From the NCBI GenBank assembly GCA_963978895.1, contig OZ022242.1, forward strand, positions 20,864,129 through 20,928,128: a DNA stretch of 64,000 bases, given 5' to 3'. Position 1 is the first letter of the stretch; each line of letters opens with the position of its first letter. Position numbers and translations under genes: made by a program. The notes beneath the pieces were generated by a model, which did no database searches, was not told where the DNA came from, and was given only the letters and a program-made list of their open reading frames with translations. The stretch comes from Erpobdella octoculata. Lineage: Eukaryota; Annelida; Clitellata; Hirudinida; Erpobdellidae. Shown piece by piece: positions 1 through 32,300 of this stretch.

Positions 1-488
1 GACACTCCGCAGATACCAAAAGAATTTCAAATGAAGTAATATCAATACTCCAGGAACTAACATCAAGAACAGAATATTTTAAGTCAGAGTCAATAAAAAA
101 AACCAACTCCACCACCTTTTTTCATAACTCTATGTTTAGATACGAAAATAAAGCCCTGTATATCCACGTTCAAAGATGAATTGTCATCCAGCCAGGTCTC
201 TGTAACCGCCAAAATCCTAGATTTACTCCAGTGAAGTAACATTGTTAAGTCATGCAATTTATTTTTTAAGTTTCTGCAATTGACGTGAAGAAATGAAAAA
301 TGATCAGAAGCTAATCGACCGGTTAGCTCGTTTAACTCATCAGAAGTAACATAAACATTTCTATTATCATAGATTGGGTGAAAGATATTTTCATCAGGAT
401 AAATGTTATAATCAAACGAAGAGGAGCTTCTTATAAACTGCAGTAAACTTAAACGTTCTTCTTCAGTGTTCGTCGTATCATAAGCCAT
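1..488 (-). pseudogene. LINE ORF2, N-terminal endonuclease part (runs off the left edge)
   Basis: N-terminal part of a CR1/L2/Jockey-like non-LTR retrotransposon ORF2, read on the minus strand from the ATG at 488-486. About 70 residues of leader are followed by the start of an apurinic-type endonuclease: 'HVNCRNLKNKLHDL', then 'ILAVTETWLDD' with the catalytic-type Glu, then 'KKGGGVG'. The open frame closes at a run of T (about 103-110). The next frame continues with sense 'DSDLKYSVLDV', so a single-base slip in this homopolymer broke the frame. The coding sequence continues past base 1, so reverse transcriptase is outside the window. The ATG lies one base after the stop of ORF1 (stop at 490-492). 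Family-level assignment rests on the endonuclease motifs. Confidence 0.8.
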
Positions 489-489
489 T

Positions 490-1209
490 TTAACAAGTCT
501 GTAACTTTTCAACCTCCTCGAGACTTAGGATTTTAATTGGCCTGTCAGATTCAACTCTTTTTGCAAAAATAACGCCATTCCATGTCCAGATGGAGGAGAT
601 TTTCTTTTCTTTTCTTCACCAATCTCTCGAAAAGATTTCTGAGCACCTCTTAGTTAAATGTTCGTTGATATAAATTTTATGTTTATTTTCTTGTTTGTGA
701 AGTAGGCGTCTTGAAAAATAAATTCGGTCTCTGACTGTTTTTGAAGCGAGAGTTATAACTTTCGGTCTTGGCGCATATTTAATGCCAGGTATTCTGTACC
801 CGGCAGTAACATCCTTCATAGATATGTCGAGATCTAACTTCGTCCTGCAGCACTCCACGGCAGCACTCATTGTATCCTGCCGAGACATTAGTTTAGAGGA
901 ATCGCCTTCCCCAGCAGTCACGCCCGAAGCCACCTCAGCGTAAGACGATTCAGGGATTTCGTGAATGACGAGATCATTACTTCTCAATTGCATCTCCAGT
1001 CTGTCAACTCGAATCTGTAGAGTTTTGTTTTCCTCCGTTATGAACTTTATTTTATCAACCAGAGGCTTAATTTCGTCCTTTATCAGTTTTGTCACTGTCT
1101 CCAACATTAAGTTTTTCATAATTTCTTTAATGCCATGTTCCAGACTGGGAAGTATCTTTTCTTTAATCTTATCCGATAATGCTTCGATTGCTTTACCTTC
1201 CATTAACAA
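490..1209 (-). pseudogene. LINE ORF1 protein (coiled coil plus RRM-like), frameshifted
   Basis: ORF1 of the same LINE. From the Met at 1209, residues ~5-75 are charged and heptad-like (a coiled coil, expected to trimerise). They are followed by 'RSNDLVIHEIPES', the typical first strand of the LINE ORF1 RRM, and a basic C-terminal region with 'PRPKVITLASKTVRDRI'. The frame stops near 616, but an adjacent frame continues through 'IWTWNGVIFAKR' to a stop at 490-492. One indel in the A/G-rich stretch at about 600-620 therefore breaks it. ORF1 proteins bind the LINE RNA and chaperone reverse transcription. The short interval to ORF2 (one base) shows that the two frames are one element in original order. 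Confidence 0.75.
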
Positions 1210-1474
1210 GTCCAGAACCTATTCTTGCCTTTTACGCGACATCACAGTATGTAGTACAACTTACAGGACAACAAACGACAACAGAACTAAACTTACTAAA
1301 CTATTCAACAGTATTTCACAAAACCAGGTATCAAAATCAGATAAATTTTGTACCAATAGTTAGCTTGTATTGAGACAAGTCCAGTCATATAAATTTTTAC
1401 CAGATATTTTTACTAAAAACGAAATGTTATCGAGAAAAGTAATAGAGACTCGACAGCGACAACAACCGACTCGA

Positions 1475-1477
<3 letters not shown>
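1210..1477. other. No gene seen; probable LINE 5' region
   Basis: No conserved coding sequence is visible. The position just upstream of ORF1 on the minus strand suggests LINE 5' untranslated DNA, but no boundary can be fixed. Confidence 0.3.

Positions 1478-1537
<60 letters not shown>
1478..1537. repeat. (TA)n microsatellite
   Basis: About 60 bp of uninterrupted alternating TA. The open frame across it reads as Tyr-Ile repeats and is an artefact. Confidence 0.95.
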
Positions 1538-1539
<2 letters not shown>

Positions 1540-1561
1540 GTTTCCTATAAAAGAGTATCTT

Positions 1562-1695
1562 GAACTGTCTGATTAATTTGATTTTATTAATTTTAATTGA
1601 TTTAAGGCCTAATTCATGTCGGAAACATTAAATTCATATATTGTCATCCAGAATAAAGCTTTCCTGAAAGTTTTTGATCTCTAGGTGGTCGAAAA
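1562..1695 (+). repeat. Dispersed repeat, copy 1 (second copy 57745-57875)
   Basis: About 130 bp matching 57745-57875 in the same orientation. Shared blocks include 'CCTAATTCATGTCGGAAACA', 'ATCCAGAATAAA' and 'GGTCGAAAACTGGG' (GTTGTCGAAAACTGGG in the other copy). The 57.7 kb copy continues into other sequence, while this one changes into a Helitron A 3' end. This is an unclassified transposable-element fragment. Confidence 0.75.
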
Positions 1696-1901
<206 letters not shown>

Positions 1902-2039
1902 TGTTACGATATCACCAAATCGTATACCGGGCTCAATAGAATGGTTTTGCAGTTTATTGGAAAATTAATTCATGAAGCTTAATAAATCCTAATTAATCTC
2001 TATCAATGGGAAACTGATCGTAAAATCATCGATTTTACA
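1902..2039 (-). repeat. 3' LTR of the SAP-ORF element
   Basis: 138 bp, TG...CA type. It matches 3657-3793 with three substitutions and one single-base indel, which points to a fairly recent insertion. Confidence 0.85.
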
Positions 2040-2045
2040 TGATTA

Positions 2046-2055
2046 CCCCCTTCTT
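2046..2055 (-). promoter_or_regulatory. Polypurine tract
   Basis: Minus-strand AAGAAGGGGG, six bases from the 3' LTR. This is the expected position of the plus-strand DNA primer in LTR retroelements. Confidence 0.6.
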
Positions 2056-2130
2056 AATTCTGTTCGTCCCGAACAGCATAGTCGCTTTTGAGAAACGCGA
2101 CTCGGCCATAAACACAAAATAACTTGATCT

Positions 2131-3631
2131 TTACTCGTGGCTTTTACCGCAATTCGCAACAACACGGTCAAGTCTCTTGACCGTTTGATGCAGTTTCTTC
2201 CAGTCCTTCTTTGGCTCATCAACAGAGTCTTTCTTTGGCTCATCGTCGCCATATCTGCACGGTTCATCACAGCCTTTTTTGCTTGCCTCGTCCTGAACAT
2301 CTTTGCACGGTTTATCGGAACTGTCTGCTTTTTCTTCTTCCTTCACATCTTTTAGATCTTTCTGAAGAAACTCTTCAGAAGGTTTTTAGAAAACACGTTC
2401 CATAAATCTAATAAATCCCATCATCAAACTGTTATTTGATTTTACAATGACTCTTAGTCTATCTGATCTAGAATCCTCTGTGGATTCATCTGATTTAGAA
2501 CCCTCGGTACCGTTCTCTGTTCTTGGCTCATCTTTTTCAAAGTTTTTGCTTGCTGCATTGCTATTGTTGTTTTGGAGAAGTTCATCGCCGTCATGTTTGT
2601 TTTTTTCCAAGCTACAAACGAACGTTTTCTTTTCACATTCCAACTCGGCTCTTTCGTCGGTGTCAACTTTCGAATCGTCCAGCGGATCTTTCTTCAAATT
2701 ATCGCCATCGTCTTTCAAATCAGTGTGTTCTTTTTTTGTCAAGTTAACTTTGACGTATTTCTCTATTGGAGTTTCGTCCGTTTTTAAATCTTCGGTTGCT
2801 TCATCCGAGTCAGATTCGTCACTAAAATCTGACCCTGAATATTCGGTGCCGTCGTCTGTTATGGAAGCTTCCGTTTCAGAACCGTCGCTGTATGGGTAAA
2901 AGCCATAGTTGTTATTGCCATTATTATAATCATCATTGTCACTTTCATCCTCATCGTTTTGCATTTTGTTTTCAACATTCTTTTCATCTTCTTTAGTTTT
3001 GTTGTGGACGTCCAAACCGACTGTATCATTGTCACCATCTTTGCCAAGCTCGTCATCACCATCTTTGCATAGTTTATCTTGAACATCTTTGCAAGGTTCC
3101 TTATCATGACCGTCTTTGACAGGCTCATCATCATGACCCACCTGACTTGTGCAGTCTGTTCGGCCGTCATCCGTCATATGCTCTGAGACACAGCTGGTGG
3201 ACTCCAGTTCAAATTGGGTTTCGCCGCAGCAACCCACATCACCAGCAGCCCGCTGGTCCAGAACCGTGTCCACCACTGCCTCAGCCAACCCTGCGACCAA
3301 ACTCTCAACAGATGTACCGGCTGCTGCTACTTTGTTTTCGTGGCCAAGAATCATTCTTTCTCCTGTCTTCCCCTGAGCTGCCATGTTTTCTCTCGCTTGT
3401 TGTCTTTCTTCTTCCAGCAATTTTTTTTTTCAATTTTCTCCGCTTAACCACAGCTTCCTCGTCAATATCGAACAAATATTCATCGTCGTCAGGCCCGTAG
3501 CCTTCATTCACTAACGCGGCTAAGAGGCGTTACCTAAGTTCGTCTTTTTTACCTGTATCGCTCAGGCCACGTTTCTCCAGCTCGTCTTTCATTTCACTCG
3601 CCCAAAGCTCATCCAATGATTTCAAAACCAT
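2131..3631 (-). pseudogene. SAP-domain acidic protein of the LTR element (gag-like position), broken
   Basis: A single coding frame of about 500 codons fills the LTR element. It starts at the ATG 3631-3629. Residues 4-45 form a SAP helix-turn-helix: 'SLDELWASEMKDELEKRG', 'GKKDELR', then 'RLLAALVNEGY'. SAP domains bind DNA or RNA. Next come a basic 'KRRKLKKK' stretch and a long acidic region rich in Asp, Glu, Lys and Ser, with short repeats such as 'EPCKDVQDE' and 'DDEPKKD'. There are three lesions: an in-frame TAA at 3530-3532, a slip in the poly-T run at 3421-3430, and an in-frame TAA at about 2385. Reading frames on either side agree, so an ancestral intact ORF is clear. No zinc knuckle or pol motifs are seen. 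Some Gypsy-type Gag proteins begin with a SAP domain; a captured host SAP gene is the alternative. Confidence 0.75.
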
Positions 3632-3639
3632 TCTTGTAT

Positions 3640-3656
3640 CCCAATTCTGACACCAA
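3640..3656 (-). promoter_or_regulatory. Primer-binding site
   Basis: Minus-strand T-TGGTGTCAGAATTGGG directly after the 5' LTR. TGG pairs with the CCA end of a tRNA. The tRNA species was not assigned. Confidence 0.65.
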
Positions 3657-3793
3657 TGTTATGATATCACCAAATCGTATACCGGGCTCAATAGAATGGT
3701 TTTGCAGTTTATTGGAAAATTAATTCATGAAGCTTAATAAATCCTATTAATCTCTATAAATGGGAAACTGATCGTAAAATCATTGATTTTACA
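3657..3793 (-). repeat. 5' LTR of the SAP-ORF element
   Basis: 137 bp, TG...CA type. It is the pair of 1902-2039, and the element would be transcribed on the minus strand from here. Confidence 0.85.
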
Positions 3794-3796
3794 TGA

Positions 3797-24064
<20,268 letters not shown>

Positions 24065-24127
24065 CAGTGATGATGCAATACACCAAAGATTGACCTGCTT
24101 ACTTACCTACCCAGTGAAACACGATGC

Positions 24128-24133
24128 AATAAA
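24128..24133 (+). terminator. Polyadenylation signal of the SCYL2-like gene
   Basis: AATAAA 64 bp after the TGA stop. Confidence 0.65.
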
Positions 24134-24503
24134 CATGTATCTCAAACTTCATGCATCTGTCCGTGTGTCGTCAAGAAACTATTTTCATTTTTGAAATTTC
24201 TATTTTTCTACTTTTAAAAAGAACAGCTTGTTAATGAGAGACAGCGAAAGAGAACGAGGGGGAATGAGGGAGAAAGAAAGAGAAAGAGGAGAGAGAGAGA
24301 GGGTGAAGAAACAGATGGACAGACAAGGGAAATGACTAGATCAATGCTTGTTTAATCGCCGTCTTTATGAGTTTTCTTTCATTTAGGAAATGTCTCAAAA
24401 TATCGATTCAATGAATAATAATAATAACAATGCTGCTTTGTCAGACTTACTTCCTATGAATGAATATAACAGCATTTTAAAACAAACCAAACAATTAGCA
24501 AAG

Positions 24504-24509
24504 TTTATT
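24504..24509 (-). terminator. Candidate polyadenylation signal of the cytokine receptor gene
   Basis: Minus-strand AATAAA about 790 bp after the receptor stop codon. Other signals could be used; this one would leave the two convergent genes about 370 bp apart. Confidence 0.4.
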
Positions 24510-25292
24510 GAATAATAATTTAGCGAAATACTTTTGAAGACCATAACAACGTGCTAGTTCATCGCCCACAATAATTTCCACTGAAAAAACTAACCATCAC
24601 ATGATCAAGAGAGAAACAAAACATAACAAATTTTTAAAAACAATAAAAAATATCGTCCAGACGTAACATCTATTCTAGAATCTCAACTTTAAAAACTCAG
24701 ATGACAAATAAGTTAATAATCAACCCGTTGAAAAAGTTAACATATTGTACATTTAGTAATTCATAAATCAACACAATTAATTTCAAAACGAATCAAATAA
24801 AAAAAAAACTAAAACTTACAATTAAAATATAAAAATGATGTACAAAACAAAACAAAAGAAATATTGAAAGTATTCTCGTGATAATGAATGAAAGAAATCT
24901 GATTAATTATTTTTCTTTCCATCTTCTCTCCTGCCATCCATTCACATTCGCTTGACATAAATTAATACATGCAAAACATTTTCTTTGATACAAAACTGAT
25001 AAATTTTATCAAGTGACAATATAGAGAAAAAAAGAAGAAATATAAAAAGAAGAAAAAGTAGTCAAGGTGACTTTCTGTCTTTGTGCGTTAGCAGCTTTAT
25101 CTGATGTCGACGTGGCAGGGATGACGATACAATGGCGACCACATGGATTTGAAAACTATTAACATAACCACTATGGTGATGATAATGATTCTGACGGTGA
25201 TGATGACGATGACACATGAGGTAATAAACAATAGACATTATAAAAGCATGCAAAGCTGACTGCATTGATGACACTCTCCATTTATGTTATTT

Positions 25293-27965
25293 TCAAGATG
25301 GAGGCTTTTTCCCATTCGCCAAAGGCGACTGATGGCTTCTTAGGCTATCATCGTCATGAAGAGGTAACAACAAAGGCTGTCGCACAGACGGTTGATCCAC
25401 AGAAGAACTAGGAAGAGCTTGTAGCACAGGCGTTGGAGCTCGTGGCTGAGCAACACTCGCATATAAAGAGATACCTGAACTACCCCCAGCACGAGAGTTG
25501 CTGCCCTGCACACGTCCAGTTCCTTCTAATGTTGCTTGCTTCTCCATGAGGCCGGTGGTCTGGTCTTCATCCACATTAGTTTCCTAATCATAAAAAAATG
25601 TCAAAGTTGTCAGCAATTGTTCAAAATAGTAATGCATTCATTGCAAGAATTTAAACTGACGACATGCTATTGTCTGAATTGCTGAGTATATATGCTGAGT
25701 AGGACAGGTGCCAATCTAAGTTATCTCCATACTAAGTCCCTCTATAAGTCACAGTTCAGTGCAGAGATTGTTGCTTTAGACCATGCACATCCATATCCTG
25801 TTTTAAAACATTCCCACCAAGTTTTCTTACTTTTAACCATCCCTTTTATCCCAACAACATCCACACATCTACAAACAGAAACCCATCTCTCACCACATCA
25901 GTCACCCAAGGAACATCCAAAAAGTTTTACAGATCCACACTGCATATAAGATCATTCATTCACACACTTCATAAATTCTTAGTCTTAAATAGTCATGTTT
26001 CTGTGCATTAGATAAGGATACTTTGGACACAAGCCCTATGCACCTTTCCTATGAGGTAAAATGGAGTGCCTCGAAAAGTCAAGATAGAGGATAATTCTCT
26101 GGCTCTGACACCTCCTCCTGCACCTAGTGTGTTACCCAAGTAACAGAACTTGGTCACACACTCCTGGCTCAACCTCAACCTCATCCACTATTTCTTCCTG
26201 AGCCGAACCACCAGCCACACACATCTCTTAAAATGCAAGCCAACCAAACCTGTTAAACTACCCAAAATACCACTGCATCTTTTATAGACCCACCTCTTAC
26301 AATCGTTACAACTAATGGAGCTGAAACCACCATACTGCATGGCTATTCACCAGATTTCTCTAATTGTCCCAATCTTGTCTGACACATCATGCTTTTCATC
26401 TTATCTGCATTCACTCTAAGACCTTTAGCTTTCCAAGACAAGATCATCGGAATAGAGTAGTTTTATTGGCAAGACTACTCTGAGCACCCTGATAAGGAAT
26501 CTAAAAATGATGATTTATAGCAATGGACTGACAACTGAACCCTGACACACTCCAACTTTAATGCTTAAAGTGTCACTTTAATTCCCATTCACACTCACCA
26601 CTGTTACTGTTTCATCATACATAGTTCTGATCATTGAAACAAAGCAATAAATATTGACTGCTTTTTCAGTTATAACATCAACTCCAAGCAGATCATTCTA
26701 AACCTATTGATGACTGGAAACATATCACTGAGCTATGATGGCTGAAAGTAAGCAACAACAAAAAAAGTGCAGACCATTTCTATATTGAACAGACAACTTC
26801 AAACAAACTTGCAGCCACACAGCATCAAAAACATATAATCAATAAAAGTTTGTTAGTCTTATTGATTTGTTATAACTAAGTCACCACAGAAGTCATAAAA
26901 TAACATATAAGTGGAATAAATAACCTGGTCATCATTTTCATCTTTGTGATTGCATTGCTGGAAGAAGGCAGATGAATCCGTGTAAGCATAGTCCTGGATC
27001 ATCATAATTATAATCACCTTAATCATTATTAAAATCATTCTTATCTTTATATTCTCTATCTGCATCATCATCATCAGGGTTGTTAATATCGCATTGATAA
27101 CATCACTGATACCTCTCAGCGTCGATATTTCTATTGCCAATATTTCATGTTGTCAGTATTGAAACGGTTATAATCAATAAATTCAATAGCTAGCAATATT
27201 TGATAACATAGTTTTTTAAGTTGAACTGCTGCCAATTCAGCTGTGGAAAGATTATTTTCATTGGGAATAAAATAATCTCATCACTTCAACAAACATGTCC
27301 AATGAACATTTTGTAATATTGTTATTTTTGTATTTAGCACAAGGGTGGATTATATTTTGCATGAAAATATGTATTATATATTTTCATTAACAAGTGCAAT
27401 GTTTTTAATGAAATTATTTTCAATAAAGTGTTTAAGTTTAACAAAAAAATTTATTTCTCAAAGTATTGGTATTGAAAATATTAATACTTTTGAAAAATTA
27501 TATTTGTATCGGCAATACTTTTAAAAAATACTGTTGACAACCCTGATTATAATTATCAATATCTTCAAAATTATCATCATTATTTTTGTCGAACAAACCA
27601 CCATTAACTACCAGAGTAGGAGACAAGTGTTCAGACATCTCGGGCACTTGGATAGGAATTGGTTCTTTATGTTTCTTACACTCTTTGCGTGCTTTCCTAA
27701 TAAAATTATTTCAAAGTCAATGATGATGACAAACACATAAAAATGATCCCCCAAGAAATTCTGCCAATATTGTCTTAAATAAAAACTGTGTATATGGTAA
27801 CTACAATGATGATGATAATGAAGAAAATGAAAATGAAAATGATTAGATATTTATAAATATGATGATGAAATTCTCACCTGTAGATTTGTACTGCACCGAC
27901 CGGTAGTACAATGGCAGCTAGGAGGCAAGCAATAATAATGAGTGCAGTAAAAACATTGGACATTC
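25293..27965 (-). CDS. Receptor exons: membrane helix, Box1-like segment and tail
   Basis: 27965-27878 encodes the helix; 27696-27612 encodes 'RKARKECKKHKEPIPIQVPE', a basic stop-transfer plus a Pro-rich JAK-binding-type Box1. 26993-26925 encodes 'DYAYTDSSAFFQQCNHKDEN'. 25583-25293 encodes the Ser/Gly/Pro-rich end with one Tyr ('ISLYASVAQ') and 'LLLPLHDDDSL'. No YxxQ STAT3-type motif is present, so STAT recruitment would need other Tyr contexts. Confidence 0.75.
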
Positions 27966-29333
27966 CTAAAAAATAGATTAGTGAATGCAAAAAAATGTTA
28001 AAAAATATTAACCGCAAAAGTTTATTGTGACAATCGCAATGTTTAACTTCAACCAAAAAATAACTTTCTCTCCCTATTTAAAATGTTTAACTGCACTGAC
28101 CAAAATATTTTGATAGACAAGCTTATTTGACTGACCCAATCCAGAGTAGAACAGGCTATAAATAAGCTGCAGTCAATACAGGCAATGGGAAAACCTACTC
28201 TGCTAACACTAACAAGGTTGTTCAGTATGCTGAGCAGTATCAACTGTTCATATTAATTTCTGTTCTACATAATCAAACAAGAAAATATGGTTGTTGCTGA
28301 CAATTTAGATTACTTAAATGATTCTACTGTACAATCACTTTCTAAAAAAGATGCAGAGAAACGACTGAATAAAAACTTTTTAATTATCAAATATATATCG
28401 GAAATTTTGCTGTGGAGAGATAGCACATAGATGTCTAAACAGAATTCATACCAAATTACAAGAGAACAAACAACAATGGAGTTATAAACTATTTCTATCC
28501 ACGCTCTTATACACGTTAAAAAGGTTTTTGTACCAAATAATTGACCAGTAAAATAGTGTGAAAAGGTCAACTAGTTTATGATAGTTTATTGAAATTCGAA
28601 TTAATAATAGAGCAATAGTGTTAATGTAGATGTTGAAATCAATCAGGCGCATCCATACACCAGGAATTCATCAGAAGTGACCAGTATTTGGTTGCATTAA
28701 GAATACAATTTTTCGAAATTTGATGATCAAAAATGGTCAAAACAGCCTTCCTTTATGTGGCAGTCAAAAAGTTAAACTTCTAATATACAATGACCGGCAG
28801 ATAGTCTAATGTAATTTTCATAATAATCATGCATAACAATGAAAAGTCGTGACTTCAAATTTGCATAAATGTTTCTTCCCAGATAATGTAAATGACCTGC
28901 TAAAACTTGTGTTTAATCGAATTGTTGAGAGCACTCTATCAAGTTTAATGTATTTGACAAAGCTCAAGAAATTATGGTGATGACTTCTGAAATTTGACTA
29001 GAAGCTTCTGTGCCAATCTTCAACAAAATTGTTTGTTTTGGCAGGTTTTTAAATTGTAGTTATTGTTAAATATTTAGCCATTTTTATAAACATATATGCT
29101 AGAGTGCCACTCAATGTATAATAAACAAAAAGTTTTTTTTCAACATTTTGAACATCACACCTTTTTCGTCTTGCAGTTTTGATATCCAGAATTAAAAAAA
29201 AAATAATCAGATTGTTTTTTTTTCAAGTTTATTGTAAATAATAAATATTTCAAGAGACTTTAGAAAAACTTTATTTATTGTAAATCTGTTTAGCTAATAG
29301 TAAATAAAATTATTTTACATCAAAGTTTTCCCA

Positions 29334-29367
<34 letters not shown>

Positions 29368-32300
29368 TAGTTATTTTAAAATACATATTTAGTTACATCA
29401 ATTAGAGATGGGAATCAAACCCAAAATTGAAAGTTCGAGTTCGGTTCGAGTTCACCTTTTATTGCGTTCGAGTGTGACCGTAATCAAGCAATTAAGATTT
29501 GTTCCAGCTTGGCTTGAAATGTGATGTGATGGCTGATACTCGAGTTCAGTTCATTTTCTTAATTAATTTCACACAAACTATTTACACTAATTTTAAAGTA
29601 CACTAATTCAAACAACATTTATTGAATGGATTATTCCAACAGGAAACATCTTATAAATTGAAATTGTATTTTCAAAATAATTGTTGCTCTAGAGTTTCTG
29701 GACTTAAACTAAATTCGAGAATGAAGTTCTTCGAAACATTTAAAAAAAGAAAAAATAATCTCTCACTTAGAGTGCTTGTAGCAGGAATGGCATTGAGTTC
29801 TTTGGCAATTTTGGCATTATTGGTAATGAGTAATGACTGTACAGTTGGTCTTGAACTATTTCAGTTACTCAGAAAATTATATCATTCACTTTAATTTTAA
29901 TATTTTTTTTAAAATTTGTAATAAATATTGACACTTTTAATACACTTGAAACTATTACAAATTAATAAGCTATGTCAAAGTCACATCCAGTAATTGCGCT
30001 TTATTTTAAGATATTCAGATAATATTTTATTTTTACTTTTAGATATACCGACTTTTTTATGGAGAAAAAAATAACTATATTAATTATCAGCTATAATATA
30101 TACCGCTACTTATTAAAACAATAAAGACGAATTCTTTCATTTGTCTAAAGAGATACACAAGCAAAGAAAAGTAGCCAAAGAAGTGTTTCCAAAGAGGCTT
30201 TGCTTCATAGTGGCACCTTAATTTTTTCTTTTTTTAGGTTTACTTCTCTTCAAATATTTTATATTTAATTTTAAGTTGAGTTCGGTTTGAGTTCGATCGT
30301 CATTGGGTTCGAGTTTGGTGCATACAAATTTAGGTTCGTTCGAGTTCGGTTCGAAATGCTAAAATTATTGTTTTGAGTTTGAAAAGTTCGGTACAATTCC
30401 CATCTCTAACATCTATATTACTATGCAGTTAAAATTATCTATATATATATATATATATATTCCTTAAGGCACGCTCCATTAAAAATAATGGCCCATTTTG
30501 CATTTATCAGTTTTCGCGACAAAGCCTCAATAAATCGTAACTTAGAAGACGAAAGACAGTTTTTGATGTCAGTCATTTTATTATTAGCTGGACATGGGCT
30601 GACTGCAGTTATATATATATATATATATATATATTTTTCAAATAATTAGGAACAAGATGTTCTTTCAAACACGCTTTATTAAAGACTATGGCCCATTTCT
30701 TATTACAAACTTTTTCTATCAAACGTAAAACTTTTCGAAAATCGGAAATACCAAGACACTTTTGAACCAACTGGTATATATTTTTATTAATGTTATGGTC
30801 ATGATATATATATATATATATCGGTGCGTCGTGTCCGACGCTAGTTCTAACGACCTTTTCAGCTATTATATTTTCATTTTATTTCTTGTTTATTTTAATT
30901 TTGGTTTATTCATTTCTTTTTATTTTATCTTTTTATTTTTTTTTTTTATTTTTTTTTTCTTAATTTATTTTAATTTTATTTCTGGTTTATTTCATTTCTG
31001 TTTTAATTTAATTCTGGTTTACTTTATTCCCTCGTTTTATGGTCACGGGATGAAACTTTATTTTTGCTACTTTGATTTGCTGTCGAAATTACCGTATTGT
31101 CTTTTAGTAAGTTTAAATATAACTAATGTACCTGTAAATTCTGTGCACCTGTTCCCAGGTGAGTTATACGTAAACAGTTTCGTTAGCTGTTGTAGTGTCG
31201 TAGCGTTGGTTTTAATGAAAGTTGTATCGCTGGTATGTGTTTAGAATTTTATGTTTTTAGTTTTATATTCGAATGGTTTTATTAGTGTTTCTCTATCTTT
31301 ATATATTCGGCTTTCGTCTAATATTCTATACATTGATTTTCCTTACATTATTATAGGGGTTCTGAAGATGGATAAAGCCGAAACCGGCCGGTCAAGCCCT
31401 CGTGACAATAAAGTTTTGTGTACTGTTGACTGTGTAGTTAATTCGGGAAGAAAATTTAGACGGTTTGAAGCAGTAGTAAAGAAATGGTGTTGTAGAAAAT
31501 GGGTCGTAGCATTTAATAGAGCGTGTTTATGCGAGAATTTGATACCCAAATATTGTCAAAATATATATATATATATATATATAAATGAGGCAGTCTGTAT
31601 GTAACTTATGCATTGCTACACCATTCATCCGATCGTAATGAAATTTTCACACAACCTTGAGAGTCAGTGGGGGGAGCTTTTTGTGAAAAAACAATTGAAA
31701 TCAGTCAAAAATGAGCGGAGATGGAGCGAGAGAGCGAGCGGAAACGGGAACTGGAGAATGAGCGGGAATGGGAACGCAAGCGGGAACGAAAACGGGAAAG
31801 CAAACGGGAACGGAAAATCGACCGAAAGTGACCAGGAGCGAGAAAGCGACCGGGAACGGGAAAGCGACCGGGAGCGTGAGAGCAAGCGGGAAGGAAACGA
31901 GAGCGAGAGAGAAAAAAGGATAGAAAAACCTCTAAAACCCCAAGCAATGCCGGGTACCCTGCTAGTTTCACATATAAAAATGTATACATAATTACATCCA
32001 TATTGTGCGGGGATATTGTACTGGAGGATATTGTAGCTATTATTAAACATAACATATAGGTAGCAAATAATATTAATATATCAAAATGTATATTATACAC
32101 ATATTGTGCAGGCATATTTTGTCCAGGAGATATTGTATAGGGAGATATCGTTGGTTTATATTTCGTAATTCGGCAACATTTAATTATTGGCAAATCAATT
32201 TTTTTAATTATAAGTCTAAAAATTAGAAAAATATTTGACCACAGTCATCTAATTACTTGATATGTGAAGTGTGTGAGGATGAAAAATATAAGAAATGTTC

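Larger units (their letters stand above)
1902..3793 (-). mobile_element. Non-autonomous LTR retrotransposon with a SAP-domain ORF
   Basis: Two direct repeats of 138 bp (1902-2039) and 137 bp (3657-3793) begin TGT and end ACA and differ at only about four positions. Read on the minus strand, the upstream LTR is followed after one base by a primer-binding-type sequence TGGTGTCAGAATTGGG (3655-3640). The downstream LTR is preceded by a purine tract AAGAAGGGGG (2055-2046). The 5-bp flanks TGTAT and TGAAT may be a target duplication with one mismatch. The only coding sequence is one ORF starting 26 bp from the LTR; no protease, reverse transcriptase or integrase is present. It must therefore depend on another element's enzymes. 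It sits inside a (TA)n tract. Confidence 0.85.

Noticed and set aside
2043..3500. Plus-strand frames rich in Ser, Phe and Leu
   Set aside because: They are antisense shadows of the SAP-domain acidic ORF.
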